From assembly GCA_930367215.1 (NCBI GenBank), contig OV884058.1, positions 167,444,478 to 167,508,477 on the forward strand: a stretch of 64,000 nucleotides of DNA. Direction: 5' to 3'. The notes below the pieces were generated by a model that had not been told where the DNA came from, did not search any database, and saw only the letters and a program-made list of their open reading frames with translations. The translations under genes were made by a program, and so were the position numbers. Within the stretch, counting starts at the first letter, position 1, and each line of letters starts with the position of its first letter. Source of the DNA: Pollenia angustigena (Eukaryota > Arthropoda > Insecta > Diptera > Polleniidae). This document shows positions 33,316 through 45,600 of this stretch, piece by piece.

Positions 33316-34533
33316 CCCTAGCTAAAATACAAATTTATTTATTGTAAATCTAAAATATAAATATTAAATAAATTTTAAATTATTAAAGTTTTTTACATAC
33401 ACAAAATACTGCTCTAATTACCATATAAGTCACGTGGTACCTTTTCTGCACAACGGTCACCATTTGAACATTTTTGATTCCCATCACTGTGTGTTTTGTT
33501 TTATATATACTATTGCTTTTTGTTTATGTATGGGAAAACATATGACACGTTTTTAAACGTTCTATAAGTGCACCAACGTGCTTACAGTACGGTGCGGTAC
33601 ATTACGGGTACAGCAACATTCGCCTAACTGAGCCTTAATTGTTTATTTAAAAGTGAAAGTTTGTGAAATTTATGGAAAAAAGGTAAATAAATTAAAAATA
33701 CCAAGTAAATATATTTAATAATAGCAATAATAGACTACAGTACACACCATAAAAGACGATTAGTAAAAAATGAAAAAGAAAAATGCTTAAACTACCCAAG
33801 TGTACTCTGTACAGTAGTAACGTGGAGTAAATTTAAAACTAAACCACTTAAGAACTCCATGGAGTAGTTTAGGGACTACTTCGGTGGGTTATATGGTCCC
33901 CTCCTAGGACATCGTAATGTTAAATGGACCACCTTGTACCCATATATTTGGAGTAGTTTTGGAGTACTCCTACTCCTTTATGGACTACTCTTTATATGCA
34001 TGTATGGACTAGTCTCGTTGTCTGCAGGGGAGGAATGATTTAAAATAAGAAATTCTTTGTATGATGTGTTGGTAGGTTAAAATATAATTGCTTAATGGTT
34101 TTGTTATTTATTAAAAAACGGTAAATTATGATTGAAAGGTGAGTTTTATAATTTAAATGAAAAAATATAAAAAGGATTGAAAAATTAACTAATATTTTAA
34201 GAAAACATATACATACAAACATAGTTAGTACTTATAAAAATATTTATAAACAGCCATTAAAAGACTATAGGGAGTGATATGCCAAAGAAAAAATTAAATG
34301 GGTGTTTGGACTAGTTGTTCAAAAATAAAGTAAAGGTACAAAAGTGCGTTTGTGTTTTTGAGAAATTTATTTACAACGGTCAAAATATATTTTATAAGGG
34401 GAAACATTTGTATGCGTGGGTGTGTAAATCATAGCTTAATGACCTATGCATTTTGTTTTTAGCTTGGCTCATTTAATTGTTGATGATAATGGATGAATTC
34501 AAAATAGAACAACCAATCGCGATATTGTAATAT
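33316..34533. other. AT-rich region with GGAGTAGTTT-type repeats
   Basis: 33830-34025 contains repeated GGAGTA, GGACTA motifs and ends CTGCAGGGG, resembling an inverse of CCCTACAGATAA at 30204. That is weak evidence for a large element, with no target duplication. No gene recognised. Confidence 0.3.
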
Positions 34534-34534
34534 A

Positions 34535-34979
34535 CTACGTTTCTACGTAGCCTATTCGCGAATAAAAATTAATTGCGATTAACTAACTAACTGTTTATTT
34601 GTCTATTTCTTAATGAATATTCTTATTTCTAAGCGATGCCAGATGGAAAATTTATTCATTTAGTAGCACTGTATGTATATAAACTTTTTATTTTTTAAAT
34701 GAAAAAGATCAACAATTATTGTGTATTTTTAACTTTATTTGCTCATTTTTGATTTAATTTTACTTTTGTTGTCATATGAATGTGCCACATCGAAATAAAA
34801 ACGTAAAACGGTTAAAAGTGTGGCAATGCTTAAAATCTTATTTGCAAATAGTGTCGTTAATCAGGAATTGTTTTCATGAATTATCTATTCGCAAATAAAA
34901 ATTTAATTCACTGTCTATGCGGCAATATTCTCTACTTGCAATATCTTTATTTGCGAATAAGTGGTGCGTATAAACGTAG
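34535..34979. mobile_element. Putative Tc1/mariner-type MITE (445 bp)
   Basis: CTACGTTTCTACG at the left faces CGTATAAACGTAG at the right, with a further TATTCGCGAATAAA/TTTATTTGCGAATA match inward. TA flanks both ends, the expected TSD of Tc1/mariner elements. No transposase. Confidence 0.6.
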
Positions 34980-35116
34980 TAATAGAAGCTCAAAAAATAG
35001 GATGTATTGTAAATGTAGGTAGGAAGCTGCTTATATGATCTGTTAGAGAAAAGAATATTTGAAGTAGTGATCAGTTGTAAGTAGGGATGAAACGATACGA
35101 GTAAATACAAGTACAT

Positions 35117-36506
35117 TAGAGCGACTCACCAAAAAAAGTGCTCGATGTACCCTCCTAAAAATGAACCTTGGACTTTTCTAAGATTTCATCTTAAATATTT
35201 CGGCTCCAGGGTTGACCTCTCGTGAGCTGGACCAGTTTGAAAAAGGGTATATTTTTGCATGTTTTGTTACTTTAAGAATCTGATTCCCTACCAACATATA
35301 CAAGTTGGGTATCGTAAGAAAGGGTTTTTTAAGGCGTGTCCAAGGACGATCATCCATGTCCTTTTTTTTAAGGATTTTCTGTAAAAAAAAACGGTTTTTG
35401 AATTTTTTGTTCGGGGTTGTTTGTAATAAAAGTGCCAAATTAACATATTTTAATCTTTAGTCGATTTAATTAAATACGTGTCTCAGCTTTTTTTGAAATT
35501 CGTGCTATTTCGCGTTTTGACTAAAATGCATAGGGGTGGTAACCCTTTGTCTTAAATAGGGCAATATGGGTATCAAATTGTATCTTTTGCCAAGTATATC
35601 ATCTTTGTATGTAAATAATTTAGATTTGTGCAAATTAGATGCATTTTACACGGTGCTCTGGAATATATATAAATGCGATTTTGTAGTAACTCTAATATGA
35701 TAACGGATTTAGTTTCTAGATCATGTATGGATGAAAATAGGACTAAAGAAAGAAAAAAAGAAATGATCCACGACCTGATTTTTTTTTTAATTTGCGGAAA
35801 AAATATGCCGCCAAAAAGTCGTGGATCATTTCTTTTTTTCTTTCTTTCGTCCTATTTTCATCCATACATGATCTAGAAACTAAGTCCGTTATCATATTAG
35901 AGTTACTACAAAATCGCATTTATATATATTCCAGAGCACCGTGTAAAATGCATCTAATTTGCACAAATCTAAATTATTTACATACAAAGATGATATACTT
36001 GGCAAAAGATAAAATTTGATAATCATATTGCCCTATTTAAAACAAAGCGTTACCACCCCATTGCATTTTAGTCAAAACGCGAACTAGTACGAATTTAAAA
36101 AAAAGCTGAGACACGTATTTAATTAAATCGACTAAAGATTAAATATGTTAATTTGGCACTTTTATTACAAACAACCCCGAACAAAAAATTCAAAAACCGT
36201 TTTTTTTACAGAAAATCCTTAAAACAAAGGACATGGATGATCGTCCTTGGACAAATTTTATATACAGTTGGACGTGCCTTAAAAAAACCTTTCCTACGAT
36301 ACCCAACTTGTATATGTTGGTAAGGACACAGATTCTTAAAGTAACAAAACGTGCAAAAATAGACCCTTTTTCAAACTGGTCCAGCTCACGAGAGGTCAAC
36401 CCTGGAGCCGAAATATTTAAAATGTCATCTTAAAACTGTCCAAGGTTCATTTTTAGGAGGGTACATCGAGTACGAATTTTGCTTCCATACAACTTGAGTC
36501 GCTCTA
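35117..36506. mobile_element. Foldback element, near-perfect 1.39-kb palindrome
   Basis: The whole element is an inverted repeat with arms of about 670 bp around a short centre near 35790-35815. Ends TAGAGCGACTCA and TGAGTCGCTCTA are flanked by AAGTACAT at 35109-35116 and 36507-36514 (8-bp TSD). The arms stay alike deep inside (AATGATCCACGAC and its inverse next to the centre) with scattered substitutions. It has no transposase, and frames read on one arm are mirrored on the other. It inserted into the hAT-like element 35082-38779. Confidence 0.9.
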
Positions 36507-36729
36507 AAGTACATATTCGATACTTTTATATAAGTACCAACTATTTTTGTAATCGATACTTAGCAACCGAGTACCAAGTAGTATCGGTAAAAATATACTC
36601 GGTATCGGTCAAAAGTAATCGTTTTACTTTGGTATTAAAATTAATCTAAAAGTTTTGATTTTTTTCCAAAGCTGGAGCAGCTGTAACGGTATCAAGAAAC
36701 CGTTTGACCAGTAAACACCTAAAAACCAC

Positions 36730-37117
36730 ATATCGTCTAGGTCCATTTCCTCAATTTCTGGCTGTAGGAAGTCCGGCATCATCTCGCGATAGCGAACACC
36801 ATTCACGGTAATTGCTTGGCCAACCTCAATTTCAAAGAAATACGGCCCAATAACGCCGCGAGCCGCGAGCCGCAGAGCTGCAGAGCTAACTGGGCGAGCA
36901 TGCACATATGTTTTCCCATATTCTACAGACCCAGTTTGCTGAAATTTGCGCACAATTCTCCCGAATGTGGAAACATTTGGTCGATTCTGCTGACGAAAAA
37001 AATCACGATGTGCACGAAATGCATTTTGATTGAACGCCCATTTTCGTAAAAGGCTTTAACAATCTTAACGCGCTGCTCAATTGTGTACCTCTCAATGATA
37101 GAAGTTGTTAAATACAA
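36730..37117 (-). pseudogene. Mariner-like transposase relic
   Basis: An N-terminal helix-turn-helix segment (ERYTIEQRVKIVKAFYENG at about 37095) is followed, after a frameshift, by RKFQQTGSVEYGKT, and then directly by a catalytic-region segment (GPYFFEIEVGQAITVNGVRY, EEMDLDDMWF). Residues between these parts, and the QQDGAT motif and everything after it, are missing. This is a deleted Tc1/mariner-superfamily transposase fragment carried inside the hAT-like element. Confidence 0.75.
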
Positions 37118-38640
37118 AGAAAGGTCAATTTAAGTTGCGCAAAAAACTTGACGTTTAGGTGTGACTTACAATTAACATCGTGGATTATGGTTTTCCCACC
37201 CTTTATTATACATAATTTTGACTTAGCTGTAAAATCTCCTTTGCACGATTTTTTGTGCAGATAAATCAAAAATTCAGCTTTCTTAAATTTATTTAGCTGC
37301 CTTAATGTGCAGGTAAGCAATTTTGGTTACCTGCATAACTAAAATAAAGTGTTTGACAGAGGAGTAACAACATTTTTATCAACGAATTGATAATAACAAT
37401 GACGTTTAAACAACCTGTAGTCATCTGTTATGCATTTTTGTAATGAACGAGGTAGCCAAATTGGTAACAATAAAGTGGGAAACAGAATTTTCGCTGTAGT
37501 AAAACGTTAAGAATAGCGCTGCAAGCTATCAAAAGTTAAAAACGGCAGTTTCAAAGAAGTGTCAACAGAATACATATGTAGTTGTAGAAGTCGTTGCAGT
37601 TGTAACGCAAATTCGAAATTTTGAACTTTATATACTACAGCAACTACTTTATTCTGTTCCAGGCCTAAGATTTACTATTCCTTTCATATAATCGTGGTTA
37701 AGTTGCTGTAACCGCAAACCAAATTCATGAGTGTAGGTACATGCAAACAAAATAAATGAATTATAATGATGCCAACTTGACTTGTTTGCGATTTTTGTTT
37801 TTATAAACAGCTTAAATTGGATATTTATGTGAAAAAGTCGACACCATAATTTTTTATGTAAGCAGCTATCTTTGATGTTTTAAAAGAAAATATTTTACAA
37901 CTGCCCAAAAATATGATAAATATGCAGGTATACAAAAGGCACGTAAAAAGGATTTTGAAGAATAATTACAGAAAATATGTATTTTGGACAGCTAAGTCAA
38001 AGTGCAGCTAACTTTGATTTTTTGTATAAAAATAATTTTAAAATGTCAAAAATTTTGGGCATTTATCTCAAATGTGCAGGTATAGAAAGTGCATTTAAAA
38101 AAAAATTTGTATGGAATTTTAAAGAATAATGACAAATAAGAACATTTAAAAAAATGGTGCCCCCCCCCCCTAATTTTTATCCTGGCTACGCCCGTGTATT
38201 TGTGTATTGTCGTCAGGAATATGTATGCCTGCAAAGTTTTATCCATTTGCATTGAGTATAAGGCGATTAAAAGAAAAGGTTTTAAAAATATTAATTTTGT
38301 GCAGTTAGGTGAGAAGTGCACTTAAACAAAAGGCAGTTAAGTCAAAATTACTGTATATTTATCAATTTAAAAATAAAATAAATATTTACATTTAAAATAA
38401 ATACATAGTGACATTGTTAATTTCTGGAATAAAAGGTTGTTATCCTGAACGTTCTATAAAAATTTTGTTTCCTAAGATAAAAAAGATTTTTCGAGAGAAA
38501 ATTGGTACTTGGTAGTAACTAAAAGTGGTGTCAATCTTTACAATTTTTGTTTTGCACAAAAATTTTAGTGGGTCGTAGTTTCTATTGTATTGTATAGTAC
38601 TAAAACACTAGTAAGAACGTTTTTAAATGCTGCTGTCTAT
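37118..38640. other. Interior of hAT-like element, no gene recognised
   Basis: AT-rich. A C10-11 tract at 38161-38170 followed by ATCCTGGCTACGCCCGTG marks another dispersed repeat end. No coding sequence supported. Confidence 0.4.
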
Positions 38641-38956
38641 TCTTTTATGATACAAGTACCGATACAAGTATGTAAATATCGATACTTTTTTTTTCGATAC
38701 TAAGTAGGTATCGATACTTTACGAGCGATACCACATCGAGTAAAAGTATCGATACCTTAGAGGTATCGTTTCATCCCTAGTTGTAAGGGCTATGCATATA
38801 CATATGTACGTATGTATGTACGTATGTCTATATGTACATATAAGTAATTGTTAGCAACAAAGAAAATTTCGAAAATTGATATTGTGTATTGCGTTATACA
38901 AGTTGATTTAAAAAAAAAAAAACAAGATTTTTATGACTTTTCTTGTTGTTTATAAG

Positions 38957-40130
38957 CAAGAATGATAGAAATAAAGATAACGACATCAAGCAGATATAAA
39001 AAGTTTTTACTACGCATGTAGGAACTGTGACGTCACACAACCTTCGTTCTCATTGGCTAATAATTTGTAACTTTCAAACTGTTATGTTTATGTGTAAACA
39101 TGACAGTGGAACAATTTATTATTTTTCTATTTAAATTATTTGAAAACTGAAAATTTTTTTATAAGAAGTTCCTTTTTTCTTCATTATTTTATTTTTAACT
39201 TACATAAATATATATTAGCTATAGTTAAAAATATAGACATTTAATTAACAGGACGCAACACGTTAGTTTTTCGCACAATTTCCCGATTTGTTTTTTTGCG
39301 GCTAATTTGTTGGCATTTGCCCACTGCACACTTTATGTTTGTTCTCTTTTCTGCTCTCTTTTTATTTAGATTTTATTTTTCTTAATTATGCTTCTTTTAA
39401 CAAACGTTTGAACACTTTTTAAAATTTAGTTTATTGTAATAATATTTTTAATATAAAATATTAAGCAAAATTCTAAGTTTTTTGACAATTAATATAATAT
39501 TTTTTTTTGAACTCTCTGAGCAAGGCGAATTCATAAAGGTGATATTTTCGAGTCATCTGTTTGTTGTTTATTTCCTTGTGTGTATACTAAATGTCAAGCG
39601 TTATTTACATTTTTTGAAAAAATTTGTTAAAATTTAAAATCTAAATCAAGAAAAAAAAAATTTATTCAATGTACTAAAACAAAAAAAAGTGAGCAAAAAT
39701 ATTAACAAGAGGATTTTAAAAGGCGTAGGGAATACGTGGAGCCACAATAAATTTGCAATACAGGAAAAAGATTTACCTTTTAAAGCAATTTTGTATAAGT
39801 ATTTCATAAACAAAGAAATTCCTTTTATATTTTTAACCAATAATTTTGACATTCACTCTAATTTTTTCCAAAAACAAAATACATAGTATTTTTTAAAAGA
39901 AAGGGATAGCTAGCGTAATGCTATCTCATGATGCGGTCACCTTTATGAATTCGCCTTGTCTCTGAGTAAATTAATTGCAGGGCTGCCAACTATCACGTAA
40001 AACATACATTTTTTGTAAGAAATTACGATTTACACATATAAAAGAAACTTGGTAATCTTAACAAGGGAACTACTACGTCATCAAACGGTAAAGCATGCGC
40101 AAGGCGTAGTCTTTATTTCTATCATTCTTG
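38957..40130. mobile_element. DNA element with 9-bp TSD (MULE-like?)
   Basis: Perfect 21-bp inverted ends starting CAAGAATGATAGAAATAAAG. The flanks 38948-38956 and 40131-40139 are both GTTTATAAG. A 9-bp duplication fits Mutator-like or foldback elements better than hAT. The interior has no transposase and contains the nested MITE 39521-39958. Confidence 0.75.
39521..39958. mobile_element. hAT-like MITE with CAAGGCGAATTCA ends
   Basis: CAAGGCGAATTCATAAAGG faces CCTTTATGAATTCGCCTTG. The flanks 39513-39520 and 39959-39966 are TCTCTGAG. 438 bp with no transposase; the frames at 39646-39886 overlap on opposite strands and are not convincing genes. Confidence 0.85.
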
Positions 40131-41241
40131 GTTTATAAGTATTGCTGTTTTTTTTATTTATATGCACTTGCGTAGACATTTGTTAATTAAGCAATAATTA
40201 TAACGCCAACATTAACGAAACACAGATTTTCAGGCAAGTAGTGATCCATTTTAATGAACTTTTTTTGCTTATTTTATACACTTGTGACCTTTTCATTTGT
40301 TGTTGCATATACATATGATATCAACTTGATAGCGACCATATTGTTAAAACTATTACTGTGGAATAGGCTGTCATTTATTAAGTCTAATTTGTTAATCACC
40401 GTCGGCGGATATAGCGCAGAATTGAAGAAAATTATTTTTTAAAAATGGGCGTAGAGTAAGGGCATCTTTCATTGGTAAATTATCTTCAGGGACGAGGCCC
40501 ATATCTAAATAAATGGGTTGTCAGCAAAACAAAATTCGGGGCTATACAAATCTACATAATATTTCAGAGTGCATCCCAAAAAATCACTGTTTTTTTGAGC
40601 TGGCGGCGCACAGTGTCGTTATTTCATAAAACGAATGGCCATAAATAGAAGGAGGTATTGCACAACGACGAAATTTTCCACAATTATTTATGTAATTTTA
40701 TAAAAGATAAAAACACTAAAAATGTTCTTGAAATATTTCCAGTAATATATTATATAAATTACAGAAATTGCTTCAACTGTTTAAATGTTTTTAGATGTAC
40801 GTATTAAATATTATGATGAAGGAGCGATCCAAGAACCAGCTTAAGAATTTGGTCCAATTTATAAAAATAATGTTTTAACTCCAAATTAAAAACGATTAGG
40901 TAATTAGGTCGAGATAAGAAAACAAAAAAGTTTAAAGAAAAACTCGGTGCAAAAATCATTTTTATCAAATAATAAAATAAACCAAAATTAAAGAAAAATT
41001 TCATTTACGGCCATTTTCAACTAACTGTAACTTTAACTTCCAGTTAACAATATGTTTTAACAGTTATAAATGATTGTTAATTATAACTGAACTTGGTGAA
41101 ATTGCCTGTTTTAATTAAAAATTTTAAAAACATAAACAAAAATATTTTTTGAATAAAAATTCGTTTGATTAACAAAATTTTTTTAAACTTTTTAAATTTG
41201 ACATAAGAAGTTTCGTCGAAATGCCAGAGATTTATTTTGTA
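40131..41241. other. AT-rich region with one hairpin repeat
   Basis: Holds the second copy of the small hairpin repeat (41005-41105; compare 32637-32750). Otherwise nothing recognised. Confidence 0.4.
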
Positions 41242-41414
41242 CAAGGCGAATTCACTACTGGTGGCGGCAATAACAAAACAATCCACAAACTCCAGAGGTT
41301 TTTTCCATTGCATTGTTAGTGTAAACAGTTCGAAATGTCAACAATTTCTAAACAAAAATTTGTAAAACCAAAGCAATTTGGCTTTTTGCCATCACCTGCA
41401 GTGAATTCGCCTTG
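41242..41414. mobile_element. Short MITE, same family as 39521
   Basis: 173 bp with CAAGGCGAATTCACTAC and GCAGTGAATTCGCCTTG ends. Flanks (ATTTTGTA, ATTTTTTC) only partly match, so the target duplication has decayed or is absent. Confidence 0.7.
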
Positions 41415-41634
41415 ATTTTTTCTAAGCCAGGGATCGGAAACACATTCATAGAAATTATAACGTTGAGAGAATATAATTATTAGAAATTCTTGCAAAACAA
41501 AATTGAATCATTTAAATCAACGGTTCCCAAAGCGGAGGCTCGTAGACCATTTGGGGCCTGTGAAAGATTTTGTTGTTTTTTTTTTTTTAAATATAAAAAC
41601 ATCACAAAAAAGCAAAGTTGAATTCATATAACAC

Positions 41635-42686
41635 CAGGGCTGTCAGATATGGCGATTTCTAGGCAAACATGGCGATTTTGAAACGTGTTTGGCGATGGGA
41701 TTTTCCATTTGGCGACTGGCGACTTCTTTGATGATTTTTGATATAACTGGCGATTTACTTGGCTATTTTTACTATTTCTATTATTTTAGCCATTTTTTTT
41801 TAACAGAAAATCATTTTTAATCCAAATTTTGATATTTTAATTAGGCTAAAGTTCATCAAATTTAATTTTCATTAAATTATTTTTATGAAGAAAGGAAGTT
41901 TACAACATGAAATTAATTAAAATTTTTTGATAATTTTTCATTCTTGACTGAATCTGGGCTCGAACCCAGTCGTTTTTACGGACAGGTTACCCCTTACATG
42001 TTTCAATCGCAACCACTCGATATCTTCAGAGAGATAGTATTTAACACTTGGTAGATCGAAATTTGCTTTTTTGAATGATTATCCATTTTTAATGATTTAC
42101 ATGTTCTTACTTACTTCTGTTTTCGTCCTTTTTGTCAAGAATTCTTCTTGAAGTCCAAAGTACATTTTATTTTTGTTTTTTTTTGGTCTTTCTTTTTCTG
42201 GTTGACCTTTTTCAGCTCAACTTAAAGGACAAATATAAACATAGAGCTCGTGCCTTAGCTTTTTTTTGATATGATTACTTATTTAAAAAAAATTTGGCAA
42301 CTTTTTTTCACACTACTTTTGTTTTGTTATCATTTTAAGTGAATTTTATATTCAGTCCCTATTTAATAATTCTAATAGTATGTATGCAGGTGAAGACACC
42401 AGTAATGAAATCGATGAGGCAGAAGTGTAAGACCTTATAGACTTGTCTACTTAATTTTAGTTTATTTAACAGAATATATGATCTGCATTTTATGTTATTA
42501 GAAAAAAAAAAATAACAGAAACTAAACTAAATTTACTTTCGGCTTTTTATAGCTTTTTTTTTATATGCAAAATTTAATTAAAAAAAAAAAAAATTTACGA
42601 AAACTGAACAAAATTGACGTTTGGCAATTTTTGGTGATTTCTGACATGCGGTTTGGCGATGGAGCTCAAAAAATCTGGCAACCCTG
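41635..42686. mobile_element. hAT-like element (1.05 kb) with 8-bp TSD
   Basis: Ends CAGGGCTGTCAGAT and ATCTGGCAACCCTG are inverted repeats. The flanks 41627-41634 and 42687-42694 are both TATAACAC. Subterminal TGGCGATTT repeats are numerous on the left. No transposase. A SINE-like repeat sits inside at 41820-42060. Confidence 0.85.
41820..42060 (-). repeat. SINE-like repeat, family A, copy 2
   Basis: Carries the AT-rich block with GAAGAAAGGAAGTTTACAA and the B-box-like GGGTTCGAGCCC (minus strand, near 41960), then ACGGACAGGTTACCCC and TTTCAATCGCAACCA. Matches copy 1 (2430) and copy 3 (55750). Confidence 0.6.
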
Positions 42687-42694
42687 TATAACAC

Positions 42695-45600
42695 AACCTT
42701 TCACACGAACTAGGTATGAGATGAGAAGAGAAAACAAAACACGTTGCAGGCAGAGATGTCAGAAGTGCAGATTTAACTGCATTTTTCAGATTTTATACCC
42801 CAAAATTGCCAAAATGCAGATTTGAAGATTTTTGGTTTAAGATTGCAGATTGTTTTTACCTCGGTGAAAACTTCTTTACTTTGTCACCTTTGTTTGTACT
42901 ATTTCCACTTCTTGCATTGATAGAAGAAATATAGCAACCATTCATGGTAGAACCGCAGGGGAAAAGAATCATTAGTAGGAATTTTATTCACAAGCAATTA
43001 CTTAAAAATTCGCATTGTCTTGACACATTAACGAAATTTTTAACGAAATAAAATGCATATTAACGTATATATTAATATGTTCTTATATTTAATATCTTTA
43101 ATAGTTTCAATAACACAGTACAACAGCCAATCTGGGGGGTGAGAAATTCCAAGTCAGGGTGATGGTACTAGGTCAGTATAGTAAAACCCTCAAAGGGTTT
43201 GGCGTTCGTATGTGTCAGTTTTTTTTATGACATTTTAAATTTTTTCCTTATCTTGATGTTTTTTTGTTTAACATAACTCGAGAACCCCTTGTCCGATTTT
43301 TTTTAAATTAAATATGTATTTTTTCTGCTTTTTTAATTGCACAATCATCGGCATCAACAAGCTCTTCTAGCATTCTTAAATTACTCGAAGTTTTTTGAAT
43401 AGATTTCTGAAGCATGGCCTCCATTTTGCTTCTACTGGCTGCCGTAGCAGGGGAATCAAGGGCTATATTTCATTAAAAATTGCAATACTATCGAATTGGC
43501 TTCTTAATTATCTGCAACCATTGTGCCAAGCAAATAGCTTGTAACAGTTTTGGATACAAATTTTTAAACCCATTGGAAGCCTTAACTAAGCATCGGTTTA
43601 AAAAAGAAGCATTTATGTCGAAATCTTAAAAATCTTGTATTTAAAGCAAAGCTCCAAAAGAATTTATTTATTTTTTAAAAATTTCTTTGGACATTTTTTT
43701 TTTGTGTATTTAAAAAATTTTTTAAGAACTTTTTATGATATGGAAATTTACAAAAAATCACTCAAAAATGTCAAAATATGCAGAAATATGCATTCAAAAC
43801 CTAAATATGCAAAAATATGCATTTTCACCAAAATATGCAAAAACAAATCGATGCCATTTTATCGCAAATTTAATGATTCGGAAAGATAATTGATCGACAT
43901 CGTTCTTAGACTACCGACAAAAAACATGCATTTGCATGGAAATCGCATCCCTAATTATCACCTATTTTGTGACACTTTTTGACCCTTTTTTGGAAATATC
44001 TCTCACATTTTGTTTTTTGTCAACACTGAGGAACAGAAGTGCTAAACAAATGTTTTCGAAATAAGCATTGCTTGATATGGAACAGACTCAAAGTATAAAC
44101 TTACAATTCCATGCTTTCTTTTCCTTGATTTTTGATAGTAAAGTACAATTTCCCTAAAAGCAAACATAACTCATATAAATATTTGTTATTTTTTACGGTG
44201 GTTTCTTTTTAAAACAAAAATTTGACATTTTATTAAAAAAAGCAATTTGGTGTTTTGCTCTCTTAAACAGTAGCATGTTTTATTCAAAAAAATTCGCCCT
44301 TTTGAATCGACAGTGTTGAGAGTGCCCTAACTGGAATGAAAACAAGAAGTAAAAATTGCTCAATTAGCGAAAATTCCCAAATATTTGGTAAAAGCGGTAT
44401 GATAGCAACAAAATCTTATATTAATTAAAAACCGTAAAAGCTTTAAAAAATCTGACACTTACAGGAAAAAATCGCTTTAATCGAGAAAATGGTTACAATT
44501 CGCGAACGATAGCAAAATTTAAAACAAACACTAAAATTTATTTGACATCGCTAAATCGGAAAATTACATAAAAAGTATGAACAAATTAATTATATTGATA
44601 AAGAATAAACTTTTTGTCAGGTGTTTAAAACAGGACAGAGCATTCCATAAAAAATTAAGTTTTTGAGCTCTTCCTACCTGAAATATTATTTTTTTGTTTG
44701 CTTATAAAAAAACTTGGTTCATTAAAATGGGAAATACAGCTTATAAAAAACTTGACCCTTTTTTTTTTTTTTAAATACCCTTTTTTTGACCCCTTTTTCT
44801 GGAAAATCCCCTTTTTGTGACCCTTTTCGAAAATTTCCAACAGTTACCCTGCATGCAAATGATCAGCTGTTCATCTCGTGTCATAATTTGCTTACATTTT
44901 TAGTGCGCCATGATTTTTTGTTTGTTTTGTTTATGTTTGGCTGTTTGACAGTATCAAGATTATTATTTTGATTATTGTTGATTTGTTGTAGACTTGCATG
45001 GTACTTCGTATAAATATACTTTGGTTTTGCCGATGTAGAGTCTTAACCAATAATGAATTTTTTTTTTTACAATTTGGGGTTTTTTTAATTTCAAAGGTCT
45101 TTATTTATTATATGAAATCTAAGCACCTGTTGTTTATTTTTTTTTTTTTGATTCTTAAGTACTCATATCTAGTTTTTTTTTGAATAACACGTGCTTCTTT
45201 CACATCATAAAAATTCTTCAAAATATTCGCACTTCAAGTGCATGCTTAAATATTTTGTTCAAATCATGATGAGTTTGGGTGCTACCACTTAAAATGTCCA
45301 TTGAATACTTTCCTTCTTGTTGAATGTTAACTTCGTGATAATCACCCAATAACTGGACGTCATTTGTCGCAACCTCTTTTCATTTATGCGGGAATATCGG
45401 TAAATGAAAAATGGTATCAAGTATTGATAGAGTTGTCTGCAGCAAATGATTTATTATTATTAGAGTTATATTTTTGGATATTTAATTTTAGATTGAAGCA
45501 AAAACCCAAAATATCAATATTGGAAATATGTGTAGTATAGGAATTTAAGAGGTATATGACTCATTTGATATTATGGCAAAACAGTTAACTTTTTTCAATA

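Larger units (their letters stand above)
35082..38779. mobile_element. hAT-like element (3.7 kb) with nested foldback
   Basis: Ends TAGGGATGAAACGATAC and GTATCGTTTCATCCCTA are perfect inverted repeats. The flanks 35074-35081 and 38780-38787 are both GTTGTAAG (8-bp TSD). Subterminal regions are rich in ATCGATACTT motifs. The interior carries the later insertion 35117-36506 and a mariner-like relic (36640-37117) but no hAT transposase. Confidence 0.85.

Noticed and set aside
30204..34028. Possible 3.8-kb element with CCCT(A/G)CAGA ends
   Set aside because: Only about 12 bp of end match and no target duplication.
35673..36019. Overlapping plus-strand frames in the foldback centre
   Set aside because: They mirror each other across the palindrome and have no domain.
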